From Wyeomyia smithii (taxonomy: Eukaryota; Arthropoda; Insecta; Diptera; Culicidae), in contig NC_073694.1 of NCBI RefSeq assembly GCF_029784165.1, forward strand, positions 163,692,342 through 163,756,341: 64,000 nt of DNA, given 5' to 3'. The notes beneath the pieces were generated by a model. It had not been told where the DNA came from and made no database searches. It saw only the letters and a list, made by a program, of their open reading frames with translations. Positions 1-11,063 of this stretch are shown in pieces (positions within the stretch are counted from its first letter, which is position 1; each line of letters begins with the position of its first letter). A program made the translations under genes and the position numbers.

Positions 1-784
1 ACACACATACACACGCTAACGCTACTCAGGCACACACACTTGGTATACGACATACTATACCTACACAAATTACTATCGGCAGCATCCAAACGGCTTCCAA
101 GTCTTCCAAAGGTCCCTTCCAACGGCTTCCAATGGTCCCCAGTGCCGATCACGTCCAGTTTCGGGCTGTATTCCAACAAAGATATCTGAATTAGATTACC
201 ACTGGTGGGGTCCAACTCAGATCGAAGGGAAGCCGAACTGTTCGCTTTGACGGTCGACCAGGGAATGAGCTTCTCTCAACACGGAATGTCCTTTTATAGC
301 GTCACTCAGTGTGGGAAACTTGGGTGATTGGGGGAAGAACCAATCACGTGGAAGCATCTCTGCTTTCTTTCTTCGCCGCTTACGTTGGGTGATGAATGCG
401 ATGCCAATTGGCTGGCATTGCTAGCCAATGACTGAATGCGTGAAATAATTTCGTCTATGTTTTTGAAGTCTGCGTTAGGGAAATATACCAATCGTATGAA
501 AAATGTATGTGGATATTCGACCTTCAAACTTTCCCGCAATTTTCACAGAGTAATGAGAAAATGGTAACTAAAATTATCATGTTATACAAACCTTGTATGT
601 TTTAGTTTTCCAACGGTATATTAACTATTGAAATCGGAACAGTTGTTTGAGCGCTATTAGTATCTAAAATCTTCCATTCCGCCAACCAAAAACGTTACAT
701 GTTCAATCCAGTTTTTCCAGAAGGTACCTTAGTATAGTGAAGAAAGACGTAGTCCCACGTCAAAAAAAATTTTTTTTTGGGTCA
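1..784. other. Unassigned stretch, AC-rich at its start
   Basis: The first 45 bases are rich in AC dinucleotides. Bases 60-145 repeat short GGCTTCCAA-like words. A 77-codon open frame lies on the minus strand at 306-539, but it begins at a TTG just after an in-frame stop and matches nothing I recognise, so I do not call it a gene. No other structure is visible. Confidence 0.5.
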
Positions 785-2612
785 GGTATGAGTAGGGTGG
801 TCGGTATTACCGACTTTTCGAAAAACCGGTAATTCGGTATTCATAAAAATAAAAACCGGTAAAACCGGTAAAACACCGGTATTTTTATTTTTTTCGGATT
901 AATACAAACCAGAGGTGACTCGTGGTCTTTAAACCTACTTTTTCAACTACAAAATTCTTAAAATCATAGTTCGGGGAAGTAATTATGCTTGTCCGCGAAA
1001 AAAAAAACGCATGTCATTCTCTCTGTACTAGGTATTTAAAATGAAACTTAAAAATAATTAAAGATATAGGGTGTCGAACGTCTCCGGTAGTGGTTGTCTT
1101 CGGCCGGATTTCTGCCGCAGTCTTATGCAAAAACCTGTCTAAGTAAGCCACTGCCGAAGAATAAAATTTGGATTCGAAATTTATTTTTTGCTTAGCGTTT
1201 CAGGTTGCATCTATGCATGGACGTGTCGCTGCATGCTTATGTTTTTGCATTTATGAGTACCTATGCTTCATTACGATCCAGATTTTTTTGTAAGATTTAG
1301 AAATCTGCGACCATTGTTTTGATCTCTTGTGGTATACGATCCAGATACAACACTGGATAACAGTGTTTGAAGAACTCCAATGAATGAATCTAGTGATATG
1401 ATTGCGAGGAACATAATTTAGAAACTAATGTTATAACAAAAAACATAGATTTTTACTTAATTTTTTTTCACATCGCAAAACTTAGTTTCAAGTAGTGAAT
1501 AACTTTAAAATTCGTAAAAAACAATATTTGAAACTGTTGAGAAGAGTATATGAATGAAGTAAAAAAAAAAGAAATCACGATCAGACCAGAATTTACTTTT
1601 TACGAATCCGAATGAATAGGATATAAATACTTCTTCATTCTGTTCGATCCTCTTTAAACAGTTCATTCAAATTATTTATTATTATAATTATTTTATTAAC
1701 TTTAGCTCCTGATGGAGAATCGAAAAATGTGGCATATGAACAAGTTTGTAACTGAAATAGAAATGAATGTTTGAAATGAGAGGTTGGTAAAATATATATA
1801 AAAATATAGAAAATTATGGAAAAAGCAGAAACTTTTACACGAGTGAGGCCGGGTACATTCAGTTAGTTGCTAATAAAAGACCGCTGCGGTACGGGTGACG
1901 AAGGTTTGAACTATTCAAATTTCACTTTTTCAAGGAGCAGTAATTTTCAGGATGGAATTCTTTATTGGTTAATTATTTCATCCTGTAAACACTTTTTATC
2001 AACAAAAAATGAATTCCTAATCCGAATTTATATTTATTTATTATTTTTTTAAGTTTTACTTTCAAGTAGCACAAATGAATAATGAATTTTCGCTGACATG
2101 ATTGTGATTACTGCCTCAAACGATGATTTTCATAATTTGTAGTTAAACTGGCAGGTTCAAAACCCACGCGTTGCCACTGTGAGTATAAGAGTGTGAAAAG
2201 ATTAGCTGTTCTACTTAAAAAAAAATGTTTTGCTTTATTGATATGAAGTTTTTTGACATATTTTCGATACAAACAAAAACATCGTCTGAATTCGAGCAGA
2301 ACAAACAAAAAGATAACAAAAATTGATAAATAGTTAAGGGTAAATTACTATTTATGTTGCTTTTGTATAAATGTATTAATTATACATATACATCGTCATG
2401 TGATTTGTAAAGCCTGCCTAAGTGAGTAGCATTTATTAGCCTAACAATGATTCATGAATATTTTGACAAGTTTTTTTTTTCAATTTAAAGAAAAATACCG
2501 AAAATACCGGTTTTTTCGCCTCTCTAATACCGGTATTTCGGTATTGAAAAAAATATCGGTGTTACCGGTTTTATCGGTTTTCGTTTTACCGGTAAACCAC
2601 CCTAGGTATGAG
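785..2612. mobile_element. Non-autonomous hAT-type DNA transposon with 8-bp target duplication
   Basis: The element proper is 793-2604 (1812 bp). It starts TAGGGTGG and ends CCACCCTA. It is flanked by an exact 8-bp direct repeat, GGTATGAG, at 785-792 and 2605-2612. An 8-bp duplication is the hallmark of the hAT superfamily. Both subterminal regions (about 805-890 and 2500-2600) are packed with CCGGTA/TACCGG words in both orientations, as expected for hAT transposase-binding repeats. The interior is AT-rich. Its longest open frames (1867-2052 plus, 2108-2308 minus) show no transposase or BED-finger motif, so the copy is non-autonomous. The end sequences and duplication are seen directly; the superfamily call is an inference from them. 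Confidence 0.85.
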
Positions 2613-3344
2613 TAACTTAATCACAGCTATTCAAACCCAATCCGTATCTTATCATTACTATACTTTGATTTGGTTGTTGGTTTCAAAAACAATTAAACAA
2701 ATATCTCTTACCGGCTCCTATTCTACATATTGCACAACCGAACAAATATATTTTGATTGATTTGATTCGAGCAATCTTCGATGTGTAGGATTAGGACAAA
2801 TTTTTAAAAGATTACAACCAACAAGTGATCAACTCTACGTACTTTTGTACTTGGAATGCTCCTTTCACATCTCATCATTGGGACGAAGTTTAAGACTTTT
2901 GTTTGGTAATAAAAACAAATTTTAGATTTGGATTCTCGGTTTTTAGTCTTAATAAACGTAAAGCCGAAAATCCAAATCTGAAATAGTCGTCATAAAAACC
3001 TACATAAAAAAGAATTCTCGATTTATAAAAAAATTACATGGATAATGCAACAGACGGAGACAGTGGTGAAAGGAACACCGATATCAGATTCCAACGTAAG
3101 GATCGCGGTGTAACAGCTAGAATAATATTTACGTAGGGTATCGGCTCTATTATCGTCAGGTTTGCCCAATTATCGTAGAGAACTAATTATGAAGTACCAT
3201 TATACAAGAAATAAATGATCTTGTACATCATTTACCCTTCTGACGATAATAGGAAAAACCTGACGATAATAGCGCTGGTATCCTATGTCCCGAAAAAAAA
3301 CAAAAAGTTACTTAACTGACCGCACTCTCCACAGGTAAATGTTT
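2613..3344. other. Unassigned AT-rich stretch
   Basis: No gene or clear repeat is seen. Short words recur in both orientations: around 2925-2945 and 2960-2980 (GATTTGGATTCTCGG-like and its complement), and around 3150-3170 and 3240-3270 (TATCGTCAGGTTT-like and its complement). This suggests small decayed foldback sequences. Confidence 0.4.
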
Positions 3345-3850
3345 TAATGGCAAATCTGATAGATTGCCTGTTAGAGCTGGTGAACCTCAAGGAAGTATCT
3401 TGGGTCCGATCTAATTTAATATTTCTTCTTCGAATCTACCTGCTTTGTCACCAGGATGTGAAAAATCTCTGTTTTGTGACAATACAAGCATTTCCGTATA
3501 AGGAAAGATCCTCCGTATTATATGTAGTCAGTTGCAAAAAAGTTTAAATAATTCTCTTCATACTTGCAGGAATGGAAGATTTCCCCTAATGCTTCAGAAG
3601 TATAATTGATGTTTTTTCGTCATAAACCAAGATTTTTTTTTCTCAAACCGCCGAAAATCACGTTGTTTTAAAATGAACGGTGATAAAAATCTTACTTTCA
3701 AGGAGCGATTGAGATATTCTCAATCAAAGCAAAGTCCAATAAGTACATAAAAAAGCATGTATTCTCATATCAACAGGAATTGAGACTTTTTCTCAAGAAT
3801 AAACTGTTGATTTACAAACAAATATTTAGACTAACAATGTTGTATTCACG
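3345..3850 (+). pseudogene. Juan-like (Jockey clade) reverse transcriptase fragment, left part
   Basis: The sequence aligns by eye with the 3' half of the Juan-like ORF2 seen at 11064-14064 and 49330-50560. It contains the RT segment around PVRAG.PQGSILGP (here damaged), the stretch leading to the catalytic FCDD region, and then the NGD.NLTFKE thumb-region sequence near 3675-3710. Frameshifts and stops occur throughout. The fragment stops at 3850, where a TIR element interrupts it, and resumes at 4994. It is a dead 5'-truncated remnant. Confidence 0.75.
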
Positions 3851-4993
3851 GCCGTAATCTCGCAGACTGACGTAAGCGCCAAAGTGGCCGATTCGTGTTT
3901 TTTGCGATTAAACGATAGGACACACCAAATTGGACCTATAGGCGCCGCAATTTGATCAAAGGTTTCTTTCAACGACTTAAGAACTAATCAAACAAATGGA
4001 ACCAAATTTGGCCTGTAGAAGTGTTTGGGAGCAGGAAATATTTCTATAGTGGTACGACATCCTTCATTTCTCTGCAAGAGAAGGGTTCCGTACAAATGAA
4101 ACACATATTTGAAACAATTTTTCCGGAAAACAGCTTAGAATGATCGAAATGATACACGGAGCCAAGAACCGACCCCAAAGACTATTTTGAATTCTAAGAT
4201 GGCAACTTCTCCCAAAATTATCGAATACCACTCAATATGAATATTTCCGTAATCGGAATGATGCACAAAAGTCTACAATCGATCCCAGAGAAGACCGTTG
4301 TAATCTCAGACCACGGATTCAGCTTACCGGTAATGAAATGGAGGTAGTTATCAAGTGCGTTGCCTAGATGCAAACTGGTGATTACCGAGAACGACATTAG
4401 CAGAGAAATTCGTCGAGGTCCTAAGGCGGGAAAGTCACCGCGGCACAAAGTTGACTATCTACAAAACCTTGATCAAACTGTAACCCTCTAAGGCTACGAG
4501 TCTTGGTCCATGCTCGTGGACAACTGAAGCGTACTTGTGGTTTTTGTACGGAAGAAATGCAGATAGAAGATGGCAGGGGCCACGAATGCTGTCAGTTATA
4601 TTCCAAATTAAATTCATTTTTGAAAACGTATTCTCGAATCGCGACTATTTGACTGATTATGAAAAAAAATTGTTGAGCGACTTGTCGCATACTACGATGG
4701 ATGTACGTCAATCGGTTGTGGGAACAGTGAAATAAAAATCGCTGTTTCTGCAACAGAATGACGTTGGTAACGTAACTTCAGTTAATAAACCTTTTTTACA
4801 AACAGTTACAGTTACAGGTAATAACGTAATAAACCTTTTTTACAAAGCAATGTTTTGTAATTATATTAATGCATTATGTGCAGATCAGATTGTTGACATT
4901 CGTCCTAACACTTATTATACAAACGTTTTTGGAAAAAAATTCGCACTGAAAATTTTACTCGGTGTCGCATACGTCAGTCTGCGAGATTACGGC
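3851..4993. mobile_element. 1.14-kb DNA element with perfect 24-bp terminal inverted repeats
   Basis: Bases 3851-3874 (GCCGTAATCTCGCAGACTGA and four more) are the exact reverse complement of 4970-4993. The element interrupts a Juan-like RT fragment, since the flanks on both sides join into one continuous Juan-like sequence. No clean target duplication is visible. The interior at 4120-4300 carries two diverged copies of the ~125-bp monomer found at 10.6-11.1 kb. A 66-codon frame at 4535-4735 plus has no recognisable domain. I cannot assign the superfamily from the ends. Confidence 0.7.
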
Positions 4994-5200
4994 AGTACAG
5001 TTCTCACTTGGACTAATTGATGTGCAATAAAAAAAGATGCTTCAAAGGATTCAGAATAAACTTTTAGAAATGATTTTGTAGCGTCCTCGCATATAACATA
5101 GGCTTACTTATGTGGAAACATTAGAAAACATGATAAACCAAATCATAAACAAATTCCGACATGAGTCGCGATATTGTTTGCAACATTTGTTTGTGAACAA
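4994..5200 (+). pseudogene. Juan-like (Jockey clade) fragment, right part
   Basis: This continues the fragment that ends at 3850. The matching stretch in the other Juan-like copies reads KKTLQRIQNKLLKMIL and then RPP, here found near 5035-5085 with stops. The downstream segment around 5120-5170 matches the NKIINKFR region. The split was caused by the TIR element at 3851-4993. The copy has no 3' end that I can recognise. Confidence 0.65.
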
Positions 5201-5431
5201 ATTGTGTACCTTCCAATTTTGTTAAATTTCGTTACAAGCTAGTCCAAGTTCCCAATACTACTTATCATGGCGTTCGGGAAATTGTGACTACATTTGACCG
5301 TTTGCAGTTAGGCAGAGTAACTGCTGACAAAGTGACAAATTCAAGATTCGGCACGATTTGCTGTTTATAGATGCCTTAATGAAACAAGTCGCAGTACTTT
5401 GTTTCAGCTGAAAATAAAACCCAAACGATAC

Positions 5432-6099
5432 CTCTGTTTCAGCTGCTTAGCAGCCACCAGTGCAGCATAGCCTGCCTTGGTGACATCCTGTGGCGAATCG
5501 TCTGACGAACTAAACTTTGACAGTAGTGCACCGGGTTCGTTCGGGTCAAGGACGTCACCTAAAAGAGGATAGGATTTCAGGAACAATATTGCAACAAGTA
5601 ACGCACTCTTGCAAACGTACCCCGTTTTATGATTTCCGGTTCGCGTTGGTCGAACAGTTCTGTCATGGCTTCAAGACCCTTCCGAGCGGCGCACTGCAAG
5701 GCGCTCTGCATCACCGGTTTCCGTTTGCGTTTGGAAGAGCTTTTGCTAGCTGCGGTACCGTTCCGGTCCGACTTGTGATTACTGTGGCCTGCTTTGCGCC
5801 GTTTGGTTGACACTTTTAATTTCATTCGCTTCGGTTCCGGCTGCTGACTGCCGATGCCGTACAGGTCAGTGAAGGGACGTGGGAGGTTGGCGCGGTCTTC
5901 GTCGTCTTTGTCGCTGGAATCAGGGCTTAATAGCTGCACTGGGGTTATCAATTGGTCGTCGTCGTTGTCGTTGTGGTCACCGTTATTGTCATTGCGAAAG
6001 ATGTTGGTACTGGAAGCGGTCAATGCTTCCGTACGGCAGCACGGTCCGAGTGTAATGGCATAGATGAATATGGTGATTGAGGTCAGGAGAATGACACAA
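5432..6099 (-). CDS. Part of a host-like multi-exon gene: probable membrane-anchored or secreted protein, unidentified
   Basis: Two exons are supported on the minus strand. Exon A (6099 to 5621) follows a pyrimidine-rich acceptor ending CCCGCAG. A 62-nt intron (5620-5559) has GT..AG borders, and exon B (5558 to 5432) ends at an AG|GTATCG donor. The frame is preserved across the intron (…IIKRG|DVLDPNEPG…). Exon A starts with a hydrophobic run, CVILLTSITIFIYAITLG, which fits a signal anchor or signal peptide. An Asp/Asn-rich segment, a Ser/Lys-rich segment and several dibasic sites (PKR, TKRRK, SKRKRK, IKR) follow. The basic sites would suit proprotein cleavage. The 5' exon with the start codon and the 3' exons are not found. 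I do not recognise the family. Codon use and the low stop density stand out from the surrounding transposon debris. Confidence 0.6.
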
Positions 6100-7231
6100 C
6101 TGCGGGTAATGAGAGAAACGAAAAAGAAATTAGCAAAGCGGTAATTTATTCATACGGGTGCTGGTTGACTTATTTTCGCTCTATATTACGCTTGATTGCC
6201 GCTGGTTGGGTGCACCAGGAAAGAAAACAAAGCCACTTAACTTTCGCTTTCTATCGGTGCGAGTAACTCTGGGAACTAATGGCGTGAAAAAATTAAATAA
6301 CAAATTGATGCATGACGCAACGAAATTAGTAGCCAATTATTGTGGGGGCCCTTTTTACAAATTATGTGGTCGTATTTTGGTCCTAAACCACATGCTGTTT
6401 TTCACTTTACGATAAAGGACTTTTTCCACTAGCACGGCAACAGAAAAACACCTTGTGATTGAACGCTCAGCATAATTAGTCTTATATTTTACATTCCGAT
6501 CAAGAGCAATTTGTTCAGAGTTCAGAGTCTGAATCCTGATCAAACACAACACAAGTCCAAAAAGTACCTATATCAGATTAGATTGCACTTGTTTAAAATA
6601 AAGAATAGAGTTGAATAAAAAAAAGAAGTTATTATTTGGGTGATAAATATGATAATTCAAGAAAGTTACAGACACAGTATTACATAATTTGTATTGATCA
6701 TTGGTAAAAGCGAACAAATGAAAGATTCTAGCGTTGAACCATTGAGCGTCACGAACTTTAAGCTTTTACGACATAGTTAGGAGTATCAAAATTCACAGGA
6801 ACGGTTGAAAATTTATTTTTCCTGTTAGAGCACAAGGGTTTTTTTTTTTCGATTTTGTCGACAATTTGTCAACACAGGTTTGACAAAGTTTCGAAAGTGC
6901 ATAAAGTCTTCAGAGACTTAAGTAAGATTTTTCCGTAAGCATACGTAGAAGCAACAAACCCGGTCAGCAATTAGTCTGCGGTCTCTGACGCTTTTTCGAG
7001 CTCGCTAGGGGCATCGAAATCCACGAAATTTCTTAGTTTTAGCACAAGGGCAGAACCTGTGTAGATCACTGCAACGTTATGTACTGATTTACACGTTATC
7101 AGAAAATTAACCAAGATTTACAATGATATTGAAGAACGCCTAGGCGATGATTTTTTTAAAATATTTCCGAAACCGATTATTGCATAGCCACAATATTTCG
7201 TGTTTAAAAATTCCTTCCAGTAGAGGAAATT
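6100..7231. other. Unassigned stretch upstream of the 5.4-6.1 kb gene
   Basis: It should contain the upstream intron of the minus-strand gene at 5432-6099, because that exon begins with a splice acceptor at 6100-6101. Apart from this I see only AT-rich sequence and short poly-A or poly-T runs (about 6620 and 6840). No coding exon is recognisable. Confidence 0.4.
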
Positions 7232-7610
7232 AATTTTTTTTTGTTCATCTATAATTTATTTGACACGACACAAATACAATTTAATGTTTAACGGCGCCAA
7301 TTACTTTCTTAGCTTACTTTCTAAAGTATCTTAATAACTAAAAGCAAATTTTTTATCCTCGCTGCCGACTACGAGCTGAAACTAAATGTAACTTAAAGCT
7401 ATAATATTTTGCATTAAAAGCACTGGTGTACTGTATGATGGTTTTCATTGCCATAGGTAAGCACATGTTCCGCTGCTGGGCCAAGATATTACGGACTGGC
7501 ATATTGGGTTGTCTCTCTCGGGCCTTGAGAGTATCGTGCGGGTCTGATTGCTGTTTCCGGATCCGGGGTCTTAACGTGTTCTTGTCGTTAGGCTGGATGC
7601 AGGCGGAAGA
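7232..7610 (-). mobile_element. 5'-truncated copy of the I-clade element 3' UTR
   Basis: The sequence closely matches 59010-59395, the 3' untranslated end of the minus-strand I-clade element. Shared landmarks are a poly-T run (the element's poly-A tail) at about 7232-7243, the GGCGCCAATTA word near 7293, and the GTTCTTGTCGTT.GG word near 7580. Only the 3' UTR is present, so this is a severely 5'-truncated insertion in the minus orientation. Nucleotide differences are spread along it, so it is older than the palindrome copies. Confidence 0.85.
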
Positions 7611-10025
7611 GAGGAAATTAATATTCTATTGAGAAGTTCGCAATTGTAAGACATTACGAAAGGCTCCCCATTTTGGCACGATTGCTTACAACGGTAGGAA
7701 CAACGCGAATATTTCACCTCTTGCATCGCTGTTCGCGGGTGCATTTTCCCATGACGTCGATATGCGAGCAAATGAGCGAAAGTACAATTGAAACACCGTT
7801 TTCAATTACCTTGCAGCAGACTTTGTGCAGCACCCTTGTTGGCTATTTACTCAGCAGACCAATTTGTTATACGCAACTGGAAGTGGGGTGGTACTATTTA
7901 ATTGTTACTCAGCCTTCATTGAATGCTAGTCAGGTCAGAAGTAGATACAGGATTCAATGATTGTTCCGAAGAGCGCTCAATCGAGAACTCTTTGTATGGA
8001 ACCTTCCAAAAGCTAATGCCATTTGACAACCCTAACTCACAAACCGTCGGTCGTCGTCGTACGCATGACAAGAGATGCTAGCGCAAGAAGCTAATTAAAA
8101 CAAATAAAAAAGTGTTGGATAATTGCGGCGCTGCCGCGGGGAATCGGGATTCGCTGTCGGCACTGACCGACTACGCGATTGTTTGTAAACACTCTGTCCG
8201 GCCTGGCGTCAAGTCGTGAAGCATTGATTATTACATTTTCATTTGGTGTTTTTGCTTGTTTCAGGTTCCTGCAAGAGTTTTAGAGCTAATACGCGAATGA
8301 GCTCCTTTCTCTCTTTCTAGATGGCGGGTGTAGGGGACAGCCAATCGACGATAGACGGGCAGTTGACCACGTACTGACGTGAGTCGTTAAATTATATTTT
8401 ACTGCTAACAGCTGAAAGGAAAACCGTATTTCAATTTATTGTTCGCTATAGTTTTAATTCATTGACCGCTCTTGAACGAACTGAGTATATAGCACTATTG
8501 TTATGTGAGTTTCCTTGGATTAAATTATATCAATTGATCATGGATTTTTACGCGATTAGCGAACTGGAGCCGAACATTCCGCATTTAATTTTTTGAACAT
8601 TCCGTCTTTTAATAGATTTATTTATTATTGATCACTTTGAGTAAATTTCTGGTTTTCAATAAACTTATTCAGCATATTATTTGTTGATATGGCATTGTTT
8701 TAAGGTGGTGACTTTATTAATTTTTTTAAAGATTTGATAGGGTAGGAAACCTGTTTAAAGCAACACCTTTTTAAAGCAGCTTAAGCAGCTACAAACATAA
8801 GTATATTCACTTGTTCACTATCTTAAATTATGTCAGCACTTGTTTTCAGATAATAAATATGATTTTGCAAACTTCAACAATTTCCAAACGAAGAACACTA
8901 TTTCAATCACCCCGAACATATTTTAAGCCGTTGTGTGATTTTTTTCGATTGATTTCTATTGAAAGATTTCTCTGTGATGAACGGTATTTCATATATTCGT
9001 AAGACAGCAGGTTAAGCAGACTTTTTGTGTGCATCACTGAAATTGTCGATATTGATCAAAATTCAAGAGAGTTTGAGGCCGGTTTTCTTCAGCATATTTA
9101 AATAGGAGCCACTGATTAAGCCGTTCCTCACCCTATATTGACAAAGTTTTTTTAGGAGAGGCTCTGGCAGCAAGGCTATCGTCAGCATGTGTGAATTCTC
9201 TGCTGAGTAAAAGTTTACATTTCAGGTGTTTTTGCATCAGTTTCTTCTGCAGTAACTAGTGTGTTTGTTGTGGGTGATGACTACAAGCTATAGAGCCGCT
9301 CGAATATGAACAATTTCAATGGAATCAGTAAGATAAGTACAAATTAATTGTTTAGATTTTGTTATGCGTTGATATTCGAGCTCATACCCAGTAAAAAATA
9401 TTTGACACCATATCTTACGCCGACTGGAAGTGCAGGAAAATTTCGCGTGTGTGGACTTCAATATCGGTTTTTTTCCTGCTGTTTTTTCGATTTCCGTCAT
9501 ACATTATGCTTTTGCTTACGAAGATAAATGACATTTTCCGTACATGCACTGGCAAACGTGTATAGCCCGTTTTTCGAACTACTAGGGTAGGAAACACGGT
9601 ATTTGCTGTTCAATGTTTTCTGTTAAAATTTCATACATGCATTGAGTTCTAAAACGTTTCGTAAAATGGTCTATAGCCGTGTAGGGTCGTTTCTGTTTCG
9701 CTCAACCTGTGAATCGTCGAATCTCGGTGCTCCGATTTTCCAATTTTTGCCCATAACGTTCGTGGTTGTGGTAGATGCATGAGTTTGTGGATGATCTGTT
9801 TGGATGACTTTATGCGGTGAATGGTTGTAGAAAAAAGCGACACGTTCTTTTTTCGTTTTTCGAATCCGTTATAACTTTTTTTTGCGTATTCTACGTTGAA
9901 AATTTGAAAATTTCAGCTATGGAAGGTAGTCGACCGAGATCTTCTAATACTTCATGATGTATTTTATAATTCATTTTTATTAATATCACATTGTATGTAC
10001 ATTAGCATATCTATATTGTTTGGAT
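7611..10025. other. Unassigned stretch of mixed AT-rich DNA
   Basis: No coding gene is convincing. Short open frames at 7673-7960 and 8811-9002 (plus) and at 9288-9843 (minus) carry no recognised motif. The GC-richer part at 8040-8390 has a splice-like arrangement that is listed separately. Confidence 0.4.
8274..8378 (+). other. Possible non-coding or 5' exon of a host gene
   Basis: A pyrimidine tract ending in TTTCAG at about 8260-8265 precedes it, and a consensus-like GTGAGT donor lies near 8380. A second acceptor-like CTTTCTAG ends at 8320, directly before ATGGCGGG. That ATG opens an 18-residue frame, MAGVGDSQSTIDGQLTTY, then a stop. The local GC content is higher than the surroundings. 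This is only a splice-signal pattern. Confidence 0.2.
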
Positions 10026-10096
10026 CAGGCTTGTTAATACGATATGTTATCGTCGATAATCGTCATCGCCGACACCGATAACGTCTGCTATCGTTA
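10026..10096. mobile_element. Terminal fragment of the hAT MITE found at 39836-40388
   Basis: It begins CAGGCTTGTTAATACGATA and continues with GATAATCGTCATCGCCGACA-type words. These match the reverse complement of the right end of the MITE at 39836-40388 over about 70 bases. The second end is not present nearby, so this is a solo terminus or a truncated copy. Confidence 0.7.
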
Positions 10097-10354
10097 CAAA
10101 TAAACAACAATAACAAATCTGGTCATTGAATAATGCACAGTGAGAAGCAATTACCACTCCAAGTCGTTCTTTCAGTTGATTCATTGTGCATCTTGAATGG
10201 CTCGGATTCCTCACGCAGTAGCAACCATTGATATTTACAGTCAGAACTAAGTCAAGCTAAGCTATATTGACAATGTTTTTTATGCGTGGTACACAAATTA
10301 CGTAATACTATAAAATCTAGATTTCAGACCCCCTTTTCCATGTGTACCAATAAG

Positions 10355-10498
10355 TAAGGGGCCATCCACATCCCACGTGGACAGCTTGGTGGGGGGTTGT
10401 GGAATGTCCACGGTCCTTACAAAAGAAAAAAGAATTTATATGGGCATTTGTCCACGGGTAATAAAAATCTGTCCACATGGTATGTGGATGGCCCCTAA
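10355..10498. mobile_element. 138-bp palindromic MITE, PIF/Harbinger-like, TAA duplications
   Basis: The element 10358-10495 starts GGGGCCATCCACA and ends TGTGGATGGCCCC, its exact complement. It is flanked by TAA on both sides (10355-10357 and 10496-10498). The inner parts are also complementary (CACGTGGACA near 10374 against TGTCCACATGG near 10470). A 3-bp TWA-type duplication is typical of PIF/Harbinger. It encodes nothing. Confidence 0.8.
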
Positions 10499-10569
10499 CA
10501 CAAACTCAACCTTTACTCTCTCGAACAAAAAAAAAAAAAAAAAACAGATATTTCAACCAATTTCTCCGG

Positions 10570-11063
10570 ACAATAGCTTAAAATGAAAAAAAAATCGACT
10601 GCAGACGCCATTTTCAAATTCAAGATGGAAACTTCAGGTTTCTGGAAAACAGCCAAAAAAGGCCGAATACCATCTAGTATAGGTATTTCCGGAATCAGAA
10701 TAATACCCAGAGACCAGAAATTGACTCCCCATGGCATTTTTAAATACAAGATGGCGACTTCCGGTTTTTGTAAAACGACCGAATGTGACCAAATACCACC
10801 CAATATGGGTATTTCCGGAGTCGTGATAATTCACAGAAGCCAAAAGTCGACCTGAGACGCCATTTTGAATTCTAAGCTGGCGACTTACGGTGTCTGGAAA
10901 TCAGCGGAACATGACCGAACACTAATATAGGTATTTCCGGAACCAGAATGACACTCAGAGGCCAGAAATTGTCTTCCCATGGCATTTTTAAATCCAAGGT
11001 GGCGACTTTCGCTTTCTGGAAAACAACCGAAAGTGACCAAATATCACCCAGTAGGGATATTTC
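10570..11063. repeat. Tandem repeat of about 125-bp monomers in alternating A/B order
   Basis: The word TATTTCCGG recurs at about 10684, 10810, 10932 and 11058, giving a period of 122-126 bp. Monomers 1 and 3 resemble each other more closely (CCAGAGACCAGAAATTG-type and CCCATGGCATTTTTAAAT-type words). Monomer 2 instead matches the monomer that resumes at 14073 beyond the inserted Juan-like element (TTCACAGAAGCCAAAAGT, then TGAGACGCCATTTTGAATTC). The array is therefore an ABAB higher-order repeat of about 250 bp, continued at 14065-14240. Open frames here are repeat artefacts. Confidence 0.8.

Noticed and set aside
2100..2200. tRNA-like B-box sequence GGTTCAAAACCC with possible cloverleaf
   Set aside because: No acceptable acceptor or anticodon stems could be drawn; at best a decayed tRNA-derived SINE piece inside the hAT element.
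10513..10855. Overlapping 90-codon frames on both strands
   Set aside because: They follow the 126-bp repeat period (a multiple of three), so the frames stay open by repetition.
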